Assembly: GCA_900319595.1 (NCBI GenBank)
Contig: ONOZ01000273.1
Coordinates: 1 to 5,227 of the forward strand
Reading direction: 5' to 3'
DNA from: an uncultured Bacteroidales bacterium
Lineage (GTDB): Bacteria; Bacteroidota; Bacteroidia; Bacteroidales; P3
Length of the DNA stretch: 5,227 bases
Shown here in pieces: positions 1-5,227 of this stretch; positions within the stretch are counted from its first letter, which is position 1, and every line of letters starts with the position of its first letter. The position numbers and the translations under genes were made by a program. The notes beneath the pieces were generated by a model, which saw only the letters and a list, made by a program, of their open reading frames with translations, had not been told where the DNA came from and did not search any database.

Positions 1-57
1 TTAAAAGAAAAATATCCAGTGAAAATAAATTATGAATTACTCAATTCAATAAAATAA
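1..57 (+). CDS. C-terminal end of an upstream gene, possibly a second parvulin-type isomerase (partial)
   Basis: The first frame is open from the window edge and ends at TAA 55-57, giving the tail LKEKYPVKINYELLNSIK. Its stop is only 9 bp before the ATG of the SurA-like gene, so the two are probably co-transcribed. In many Bacteroidetes, SurA-type genes occur as tandem parvulin paralogues, and a lysine-rich KYPV-x-(I/V)-N ending is what I would expect of such a paralogue. This identity is an inference from context and a short tail. The existence of an upstream coding region is more secure than its product. Confidence 0.5.
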   Translation, partial: LKEKYPVKINYELLNSIK

Positions 58-66
58 TTCTCGTGT

Positions 67-1404
67 ATGAAAAGATGCGTTGTATTGTTATTTTTTGCGT
101 GTATTGTAAATCTCTATGCACAAAACTATCAACAAATTGACGGAGTGATAGCGGTAGTTGGATCTTCAATGATAAAATATTCAGATTTGGAAACAACTTA
201 TTTACAAAGCCGTTCGTCTGCAGAGAGTACATCATTGACAAAGTGCAGTATCTTTGAAAATATGTTACTCAATAAATTGATGTTACATCAAGCAGCAGTA
301 GATTCAATGGAAGTTACGGAAGAGGAAATCGATAACGAATTATCGCAACGTATTAACTATATGGTGCAAGTTTATGGTTCACAGCAGAGATTAGAAAAAC
401 AGATGAATAAAACTATGCCACAGATACGCGAATATTTTCACGATGTAATAAAAGAAAATCTATTGATAAGTCAAGCACAGAATAAAATAGTTGGAGATAT
501 AAGTATTACTCCGAAAGAAGTGTCAGATTATTTTCAAAATATTCCAAAAGATTCTCTACCACAAATCGAAGAACAGTACACTTTGTCGCAAGTAGTTATC
601 TTACCTACCATGTCCAAAGAAGATAAAGAACAAGTAAAACAGAAACTTAATGAGATAAGGGATAGAATATTAAAAGGTGCAAAATTTACTACACTTGCCT
701 CATTGTATTCAGACGATGAAAGTTCAGCAAAAAAAGGTGGAGAATTAGGTTTTTTTACTCGAGGTATGATGGTTTCTGAATTCGAGAGCATGGCTTTCTC
801 TATGCAACCAGGTGAGATTTCTCCTGTATTTGAAACAAAGTATGGGTATCACATTATTCAGATGATAGAGCGTCAAGGAGATAGGGTGAATTGTCGTCAT
901 ATATTGCTTATGCCAAAGGTTTCTGCAACTCAATTATATGAAGCGAAAGTTAGACTTGATTCCATAAAGACTTTGATAGATAGTAAAGAAATATCATTCG
1001 AAGATGCGATTATAAAATATTCTGAAGATGATAGTAAAATAAATGGAGGTTTGATTATAAATAGAAATAATGCCTCTGCGGTGTTTTCGTTAGATGCATT
1101 GAACGCAACAATAGGTAATGTAGATAATGTAGATTTTGCATCAATGAAACAAGATGACTATACATATCCGATAGAATTTAGAGGAGAATTGTCTAATGCG
1201 TACAGATTGATAAAAATTAAGAAAAAAGTAGAGGCTCATCAAGTAAATCTGGCAGATGATTTTGATAGGATACAATCTTTAGCGTTGAATCAAAAACGTA
1301 ATGATATAATACACGCTTGGGCGGAAAAGACAATTAAGCGTACATATATAAGAATCGATGATAAATACAAAGATTGTAAATTTACATTGGATTGGAATAA
1401 ATAA
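67..1404 (+). CDS. surA: SurA-like periplasmic chaperone / peptidyl-prolyl cis-trans isomerase
   Basis: This 445-residue protein has a signal peptide (about residues 1-18, cleavage after NLYA, mature start QNYQQ), so it acts in the periplasm. Residues about 22-150 look like a SurA N-terminal chaperone domain: DGVIAVVGSSMIKYSDLE, then helices with ENMLLNKLMLHQA. Two parvulin (PpiC-type rotamase) domains follow. The first, about 169-268, has the typical YSDDESSAKKGGELGFF and YGYHIIQM segments. The second, about 274-388, begins VNCRHILL and keeps YSEDDSKINGG, but is degenerate at its end, with NAYRLIKI in place of the GYHI-type motif. The C-terminus (YIRIDDKYKDCKF) matches Bacteroidales homologues as I remember them. 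The known role of the family is folding and escort of outer-membrane proteins to the BAM complex. The ATG at 67 is chosen because it gives a complete signal peptide. No Shine-Dalgarno is visible. It probably belongs to an operon that starts upstream. Confidence 0.9.
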   Translation: MKRCVVLLFFACIVNLYAQNYQQIDGVIAVVGSSMIKYSDLETTYLQSRSSAESTSLTKCSIFENMLLNKLMLHQAAVDSMEVTEEEIDNELSQRINYMVQVYGSQQRLEKQMNKTMPQIREYFHDVIKENLLISQAQNKIVGDISITPKEVSDYFQNIPKDSLPQIEEQYTLSQVVILPTMSKEDKEQVKQKLNEIRDRILKGAKFTTLASLYSDDESSAKKGGELGFFTRGMMVSEFESMAFSMQPGEISPVFETKYGYHIIQMIERQGDRVNCRHILLMPKVSATQLYEAKVRLDSIKTLIDSKEISFEDAIIKYSEDDSKINGGLIINRNNASAVFSLDALNATIGNVDNVDFASMKQDDYTYPIEFRGELSNAYRLIKIKKKVEAHQVNLADDFDRIQSLALNQKRNDIIHAWAEKTIKRTYIRIDDKYKDCKFTLDWNK

Positions 1405-1430
1405 AACAATGTTTTAACTTATTTGATATT

Positions 1431-2393
1431 ATGACTCAGCCGCAAGTATTAGAAAACATAGTTGAAAAATGTAATTTACTTAAGCAAGAAATAGGGAAAA
1501 TTGTTGTTGGACAACATGATGCAATAGACAAAGTACTGATTGCTATGTTTTGTGGCGGGCATTGTCTTTTGACGGGTGTTCCGGGTTTGGCAAAAACACT
1601 TTTAGTAAAGACTTTAGCCCAATCTATTGGAGCGAAATTCAAAAGGGTTCAATTTACTCCAGATCTGATGCCAAGTGATATAATTGGTATGGAAATTCTA
1701 TCCAAAGATAGAGAGATGGAATTTGTACAAGGACCTATTTTTACAAATATACTGCTGGCAGATGAGATAAATCGTACTTCACCTAAGACACAATCGGCAC
1801 TATTGGAAGCAATGCAAGAACACAGTGTTACTGTTGGTGGAAAGACCTATAAATTGGACGAACCCTTTTTTGTACTTGCAACACAAAACCCTATAGAACA
1901 GGAAGGAACTTATCCTTTGCCCGAGGCTCAATTAGACCGTTTTATGTTTATGTTAATTATGGATTACCCTACGAAAGAAGAGGAAATTCAAATACTAAAA
2001 ACCACAACCACTACATATGCTTATCAAGTACAAAATATAATGACAGGCAATGATATCATTCAGATGCAAGAACTAATACGTCAGATTCCTGTTAGCGATA
2101 ATGTTTATTCTTATACGGTTGACTTGGTGAATAAAACAAGACCGAATAGCAAAGAAAATACGATTGCGAACAAGTATTTGATGTGGGGAGCGGGTCCGCG
2201 TGCTTGCCAATATATTATAATAGGGGCAAAATGTTATGGGGCGTTACACGGAAAGTTTTCGCCAGATATAGAAGACATCAACGCCGTATGTAAAGATGTT
2301 TTGCGTCATAGAATAGTCCTTAATTATACAGCACAAAGCGAAGGCTTGGCAGCAGATGATATTATAGATATGCTGACTACCACTATCGGCTAA
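1431..2393 (+). CDS. moxR: MoxR-family AAA+ ATPase
   Basis: The product is a 320-residue cytoplasmic ATPase without signal peptide or membrane segments, the usual full length for MoxR proteins. Visible motifs are Walker A GVPGLAKT (49-56), Walker B ILLADEINR (107-115), sensor 1 ATQNP (150-154), the LDR arginine-finger segment (168-170) and the sensor 2 motif GAGPRA (253-258, Arg257). The segments EGTYPLPEAQLDRFMF and SALLEAMQE are typical of the family. All ATPase residues are intact, so it should be active. MoxR proteins are thought to remodel or activate partner proteins, usually with VWA domains, often encoded next to them with DUF58 and Bat genes. None of those follows here. The gene starts 26 bp after the SurA-like gene, with no promoter or terminator evident between them, which suggests co-transcription. 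No ribosome binding site is obvious. Confidence 0.94.
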   Translation: MTQPQVLENIVEKCNLLKQEIGKIVVGQHDAIDKVLIAMFCGGHCLLTGVPGLAKTLLVKTLAQSIGAKFKRVQFTPDLMPSDIIGMEILSKDREMEFVQGPIFTNILLADEINRTSPKTQSALLEAMQEHSVTVGGKTYKLDEPFFVLATQNPIEQEGTYPLPEAQLDRFMFMLIMDYPTKEEEIQILKTTTTTYAYQVQNIMTGNDIIQMQELIRQIPVSDNVYSYTVDLVNKTRPNSKENTIANKYLMWGAGPRACQYIIIGAKCYGALHGKFSPDIEDINAVCKDVLRHRIVLNYTAQSEGLAADDIIDMLTTTIG

Positions 2394-2408
2394 TATAGTT
2401 GTAATAGG

Positions 2409-2454
2409 TTTACATTTACATGCATCGAATTAAGTTTATAAAGAGCTATAAAGA
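2409..2454. repeat. Short direct repeats in the gap before the SIR2-like gene
   Basis: The 73-bp gap between the MoxR stop and the SIR2-like start holds a tandem hexamer TTTACA-TTTACA (2409-2420), followed directly by the palindrome ATGCAT (2420-2425). It also holds two copies of TATAAAGA (2437-2444 and 2447-2454) spaced exactly 10 bp, about one helical turn. No full TAnnTTTG element is present; the nearest is TAGGTTTA at 2405-2412, with one mismatch. The repeats could be an operator or an irregular promoter. In AT-rich DNA they could equally be chance. Confidence 0.3.
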
Positions 2455-2466
2455 TTAGTCAAGATA

Positions 2467-3471
2467 ATGAGTAATATAGTTTATTTATTTGGAGCGGGAG
2501 CGAGTGCAAATTGTTTACCAACTGTAGCTGATATGCCTGCACGTATGGAGCAGATGATAAAGTTTCTGCAAGATGAAAAAGATAAGTTATCATTAAACGC
2601 AGAGCAAGAATCACTTTTTAAGACTCTATTAGATGATTTAAAATGGTTGATGCAAGAGAGTAAGAAACATGCGACTATTGACACATTTGCACGTAAGGTA
2701 TTTATAACAAAGGGTGAATATAGTGATGAATATAAGAGATTGAAAGATGCACTGTCAGTATATTTTGCATTAGAACAGGCAAAGAATAAATTTGATGATA
2801 GATATGACACGCTATGGACAACGATTCTAGATGAAGAGGGGAATCTACCAGCTAATATACGATTTATATCATGGAATTATGATATTCAGATGGACCTGGC
2901 TGCACTTCAATATATTCAACACGGTTGGTTATATGATGTTAAAAAAAAGTTTTTACCAACTTTAGAAAAACTCGTGCCAGGAAATAATATAAGTGCTTGC
3001 AAGGTATTAAAACTTAATGGAACTGCTGGAGTTGTTGTGCATAAGCTGAATCTTCCATATTATTGTTTTGAAACATATTCTGAATCGCTGAATACAAAGT
3101 TGTATCACATTCTTGCCGAATATTTTGCTTTGCGGTCAAAAAAAGACACATCAAATATACTATCGTATTCTTGGGAAAAGTCAGAAAATATAGAATACGA
3201 TAACGCCTTGCGGTCTTATTCCGATACAGATGTATTGGTAGTTATTGGTTATTCGTTTCCTTTCTTTAATAGAAAAATTGATAGAATAATTCTACAGTCA
3301 ATGATAAATGGCAACTTAAAAAAGATATATGTACAAGATAAAAGTAATGCCGAAAATATAAAGCAACGTATCTATAGTGTTATTGGAGAAGATTCATTTA
3401 ATAAAAAGTCCAATGTACATATCATCCCGATTAGCGATTGCGATAATTTCTATATACCCTACGAATTATGA
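2467..3471 (+). CDS. Stand-alone SIR2-like domain protein with Asn at the usual catalytic His position
   Basis: The 334-residue protein has no signal peptide or transmembrane segment and should be cytoplasmic. It opens with a Rossmann-type strand and NAD-binding loop, VYLFGAGASANCLPTV (5-20), with GAGAS at 9-13. Further marks are TIDTFARKVF (70-79), FISWNYD (133-139, Asn137 at the place of the TNYD motif), KLNGTAG (182-188) and VVIGYSFPFFNRKIDR (258-273), then a strand KKIYVQDK (285-292). This order is that of SIR2-like proteins such as the NADase domains of bacterial defence effectors (ThsA, DSR-type). In those, the KLNG position normally reads LHG and its histidine is catalytic; here it is Asn184. 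I know of similar uncharacterised Bacteroidetes proteins, so this may be a family trait. NAD binding is likely; hydrolysis is uncertain. No effector, TIR, helicase or sensor domain is fused. The ATG at 2467 gives the complete N-terminal strand. No typical promoter is seen upstream. Neighbours are envelope genes, with no recognised defence partner. Confidence 0.75.
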   Translation: MSNIVYLFGAGASANCLPTVADMPARMEQMIKFLQDEKDKLSLNAEQESLFKTLLDDLKWLMQESKKHATIDTFARKVFITKGEYSDEYKRLKDALSVYFALEQAKNKFDDRYDTLWTTILDEEGNLPANIRFISWNYDIQMDLAALQYIQHGWLYDVKKKFLPTLEKLVPGNNISACKVLKLNGTAGVVVHKLNLPYYCFETYSESLNTKLYHILAEYFALRSKKDTSNILSYSWEKSENIEYDNALRSYSDTDVLVVIGYSFPFFNRKIDRIILQSMINGNLKKIYVQDKSNAENIKQRIYSVIGEDSFNKKSNVHIIPISDCDNFYIPYEL

Positions 3472-3569
3472 AAGAATACTTTTATTGCAATTGTGTATGT
3501 GCAAAATGGTGTTATGTTGATATTATAAAATACAAAAGATTATTTGTAATTAGTGGGATTTTCAAGTAA
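3468..3569 (+). CDS. Candidate small cysteine-rich ORF overlapping the SIR2-like stop
   Basis: An ATG at 3468 overlaps the TGA of the SIR2-like gene in an ATGA arrangement typical of translational coupling. It opens a 33-residue frame, MKEYFYCNCVCAKWCYVDII followed by KYKRLFVISGIFK, ending with TAA at 3567-3569. It has four cysteines in nine residues (7, 9, 11, 15), a basic stretch and a short hydrophobic end. No known family is recognised. Frames of this length arise easily by chance, so this is a candidate only, supported mainly by the ATGA overlap and by its filling half of an otherwise empty 200-bp gap. Confidence 0.18.
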   Translation: MKEYFYCNCVCAKWCYVDIIKYKRLFVISGIFK

Positions 3570-3592
3570 AAACCTCCTTGTAAGGAAATTTT
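3568..3592 (+). terminator. Weak hairpin after the SIR2-like gene, possible terminator
   Basis: TCCT (3575-3578) can pair with AGGA (3583-3586) around a TGTA loop. Outside a 2x2 mismatch, AAAA (3569-3572) can pair with TTTT (3589-3592). The GC core is only four base pairs, and the T run is used in the stem rather than free. It lies where a terminator would be expected, between the SIR2-like gene and the next promoter, but the structure is weak. Confidence 0.18.
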
Positions 3593-3626
3593 CTGCAAAA
3601 ACGATACATAAATAAATTAAATTTTG

Positions 3627-3634
3627 TATCTTTG
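3627..3634 (+). promoter_or_regulatory. Bacteroidetes-type -7 promoter element (TATCTTTG) for the OmpA-like gene
   Basis: TATCTTTG fits the Bacteroidetes primary-sigma -7 consensus TAnnTTTG exactly and is followed by C, as is common. A matching -33 TTTG is not seen at the usual distance, where the sequence around 3604-3607 is ATAC. Transcription would start near 3640, leaving a 5' leader of about 30 bases before the ATG at 3672. This element also argues against any upstream start codon for the gene. Confidence 0.6.
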
Positions 3635-3671
3635 CCGTGTGGAATATATAACAATAGATTACGAAAGTATT

Positions 3672-4853
3672 ATGAAGAAAATAGTTTTTTTGATTTGTAT
3701 AGTAGTGTCTATATTTAATTTACAGGCACAAAATAGAAAGAAAATCGTAGATAGATTTCCAGCGACACTGGAAACTTATATAGATTTCGACAAAGGGAGT
3801 TCCTATTACACAAAGCAAGGACTGAATACTCTTGATAGTTTGTATATGGTTGTATTTGATAAAGATAATAAACGTTTTTATAAAATGACCATCACAGGCT
3901 ATGATGATGGAGATGAAATCAACGAACAAACTACCACATTGGCAAGAGATAGGGCTATTATGGTGTTTAAGTATTTCTCTTCTCGCGAAGAAACGGAATA
4001 TATTATCAAACGAACGCCATCTTATCAAATATCGTCTTGTTTTGGTAGAAGCGAATATTATCTAAAGTATAAGATGCCATTTGATTTTCGCTGGATAAAT
4101 ATAGCCAATGCCTCAAAAGATTATTTGCCAGAGGGAATAGATTGTAGAGGCAAGGTACATATTTTGATAGAAGAGGATATGGAAGATTGCTTAGGTTCTT
4201 TTATGGATTATGATTTTCCTTCGCAAGATACCTTATTGAAAGGAAATTATACAAAAGTAACTATACCTAAGTCGTGTATAGATTTTGTGCATCATACAAA
4301 GGATACATTGGATAAGAATTATACAATAGATTTCAAAGATGTGATGGGCTTTGACGAATTAGCAGATAATTATTTTCTTGTACCGCACAAAAAACAATAT
4401 ATTCTCAATGCAGGTTATATAGTTATAGCACCGAGTGTAAAACCAGACTATAATACTTGTCAAGGGAAGGATACTATCCAGCCAAATATTGATATACGTG
4501 TATTTTTGGAAAAGAATCAAAGAGATAGTGGCTTGAAATTTTATGGCAAAACCTATAAGCCTAACGGAGAAGTTGTATATAAAGCCATAAGTACTAAAAA
4601 AATCAAGGATAAAGAAGCAGATGAGATGTGGATACAGTGCTTAATCACTCCATTTCAGTTTGATACGATTTTTGTAGGCAAGAAAATTGAGGAAAAAGAT
4701 ATGAGCGATTATTTTTATGCTGCAAAAAGTGAAGAACCTGGCAGTTTTGAATGTATGGGAGGCTGGTTGAAATGCTACAAACTTGATAAACAAGGCAAAT
4801 ATATATTAAAAGACAAAATGCAAGGTGTTTTAAGAAAAGGAAGAAATAATTAA
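3672..4853 (+). CDS. Exported OmpA-like domain protein with a cysteine-containing C-terminal region of unknown function
   Basis: From the ATG at 3672 the product is 393 residues with a clear signal peptide, MKKIVFLICIVVSIFNLQA, cleaved before QNRKK (residue 20). It has no lipobox, so a soluble periplasmic or outer-membrane-associated location is likely. Residues about 35-110 resemble an OmpA C-terminal fold: YIDFDKGSSYYTKQGLNTLD, then ITGYDDG (74-80), then LARDRAIMVFKYF (90-102), which matches L-S-x-x-R-A-x-x-V-x-x-x-L. Asp79 and Arg94 stand where OmpA domains bind diaminopimelate, but the canonical Asn before the L-S motif is not conserved. Residues about 115-393 match nothing I recognise. 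All eight cysteines of the mature protein lie there (123, 158, 173, 202, 263, 323, 361, 368). The frame can be extended to a TTG at 3624, but that start lies within the promoter and would bury the signal peptide. The gene probably has its own promoter. Confidence 0.85.
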   Translation: MKKIVFLICIVVSIFNLQAQNRKKIVDRFPATLETYIDFDKGSSYYTKQGLNTLDSLYMVVFDKDNKRFYKMTITGYDDGDEINEQTTTLARDRAIMVFKYFSSREETEYIIKRTPSYQISSCFGRSEYYLKYKMPFDFRWINIANASKDYLPEGIDCRGKVHILIEEDMEDCLGSFMDYDFPSQDTLLKGNYTKVTIPKSCIDFVHHTKDTLDKNYTIDFKDVMGFDELADNYFLVPHKKQYILNAGYIVIAPSVKPDYNTCQGKDTIQPNIDIRVFLEKNQRDSGLKFYGKTYKPNGEVVYKAISTKKIKDKEADEMWIQCLITPFQFDTIFVGKKIEEKDMSDYFYAAKSEEPGSFECMGGWLKCYKLDKQGKYILKDKMQGVLRKGRNN

Positions 4854-4922
4854 GGTTTTTAGATACGATTCTAAGAATATTTATATAAATAAAAAAGTAG
4901 CAAAAGATTCAGAAAAAATTAT

Positions 4923-4930
4923 TAAATTTG
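4923..4930 (+). promoter_or_regulatory. Possible -7 promoter element (TAAATTTG) for the EnvC-like gene
   Basis: TAAATTTG matches TAnnTTTG and is followed by C, 24 bp before the GTG start at 4955. Initiation would fall near 4936, with a leader of about 20 bases. No -33 TTTG lies at the expected spacing, and in such AT-rich DNA the octamer can occur by chance. Its position in a 101-bp gap between two same-strand genes makes it plausible. Confidence 0.4.
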
Positions 4931-4954
4931 CAATTCTATAAAGTAAGGTGATAA

Positions 4955-5227
4955 GTGAAGGATTTTAGATATATATTTATTTTGGTGTTGTGCTGTTTAA
5001 TATTTATAGAAAAACCAAATGTTTTGCAAGCACAGAATCGTCAGAAATTAGAAAACGAAAAGGCAAAATTGGAAAAAGAGATTGCCTCCATGAATGCTAT
5101 TTTAAAGGAGACAAAGAAGAAAAATAAGATGTCAGCATCAGAATTGCAGATAATAAAAAAGAAAGTTGAGCAAAGGCAACAACTTGTAAATAACATAACT
5201 TTGCAAGTAAAGATGCTTAATGAACAA
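4955..5227 (+). CDS. N-terminal part of an EnvC-like murein hydrolase activator (runs off the window)
   Basis: The frame is open for 91 codons to the window edge. It begins with a signal peptide (KDFRYIFILVLCCLIFIEK, probable cleavage after VLQA, residue 26) and continues into a charged coiled coil: QNRQKLENEKAKLEKEIASM, then ILKETKKKNKMSASELQIIK, then RQQLVNNI. This strongly resembles the N-terminus of Bacteroidetes EnvC/M23-family proteins, which carry a coiled coil followed by a LytM domain and activate cell-wall amidases at division. The LytM part lies beyond the window, so catalytic status cannot be judged. The start is taken as GTG because an in-frame TAA lies directly before it (4952-4954) and the next in-frame ATG (codon 46) would lose the signal peptide. 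AAGGTG at 4945-4950 is a weak, closely spaced ribosome-binding candidate. Confidence 0.85.
   Translation, partial: MKDFRYIFILVLCCLIFIEKPNVLQAQNRQKLENEKAKLEKEIASMNAILKETKKKNKMSASELQIIKKKVEQRQQLVNNITLQVKMLNEQ

Noticed and set aside
41..241. Minus-strand frame of 66 codons overlapping the start of the SurA-like gene.
   Set aside because: It covers the signal-peptide region of a well-supported gene on the other strand and has no promoter or family resemblance.
534..791. Open frame of 85 codons on the minus strand inside the SurA-like gene, and similar minus-strand frames at 1436-1642, 2481-2810 and 3720-4028.
   Set aside because: They lie wholly inside well-supported + strand genes, show no recognisable domains or signals and look like shadows of the coding frames.
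1418..1425. CTTATTTG before moxR as a possible -7 promoter element.
   Set aside because: The first base pair of the TAnnTTTG consensus is wrong, and the element would end only 5 bases before the ATG, leaving no room for a leader.
3573..3579. CCTCCTT, identical to the anti-Shine-Dalgarno core of 16S rRNA.
   Set aside because: It is a 7-base match with no other rRNA-like sequence around it and is adequately explained as part of the weak hairpin there.
4868..4891. Perfect 14-bp palindrome TATTTATATAAATA (4878-4891) and adjacent ATTCT-A-AGAAT inverted repeat (4868-4878) after the OmpA-like gene, considered as terminator or operator.
   Set aside because: The 14-bp palindrome is purely A/T and the other repeat has only one G/C pair per arm. 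Neither forms a stable stem with a following T run, and such palindromes are expected by chance in DNA of this composition.
1..5227. Search for CRISPR arrays, tRNA or rRNA genes, insertion sequences and riboswitches.
   Set aside because: No regularly spaced repeats, cloverleaf-like segments, transposase motifs or terminal inverted repeats were seen. The gaps are at most 200 bp and hold no recognisable structured RNA.

Overview
The window is AT-rich, all recognisable genes lie on the + strand, and it looks like a chromosomal segment of a Bacteroidetes bacterium, most likely of the order Bacteroidales. The grounds are the SurA-type isomerase with its C-terminal pattern YIRI-x-Y-x-C-x-F-x-W, signal peptides ending in AQ-(N), two TAnnTTTG -7 elements of the Bacteroidetes type, and the near absence of Shine-Dalgarno sequences. 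The genus cannot be told from the sequence.

Layout. Bases 1-57 are the last 18 codons of an upstream gene. At 67-1404 lies a periplasmic SurA-like chaperone/peptidyl-prolyl isomerase with two parvulin domains, and 26 bp later a complete MoxR-family AAA+ ATPase (1431-2393). These three are closely spaced and probably one transcript that begins outside the window. A 73-bp gap with short direct repeats leads to a stand-alone SIR2-like protein (2467-3471). It keeps the GAGAS nucleotide-binding loop and an N-Y-D motif, but has asparagine where sirtuin-like NADases usually have the catalytic histidine. A 33-codon, cysteine-rich reading frame overlaps its stop codon by ATGA (3468-3569) and is only a candidate gene.

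A -7 promoter element at 3627-3634 starts a second envelope block. It holds an exported protein (3672-4853) with an N-terminal OmpA-like fold and a long unrecognised cysteine-containing C-terminal part. After a further -7 element (4923-4930) comes the 5' end of a GTG-started gene (4955 to the window edge) for an exported coiled-coil protein that looks like the N-terminus of an EnvC-type murein hydrolase activator.

How they fit together. SurA, the OmpA-like protein and the EnvC-like protein all act in the periplasm or on peptidoglycan/outer membrane. MoxR ATPases are cytoplasmic and usually chaperone von Willebrand-factor-A proteins, but no such partner is present here. The SIR2-like gene does not fit the envelope theme. 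It is the best candidate for accessory, possibly NAD-linked defence function, although nothing in the window proves defence activity or horizontal transfer.
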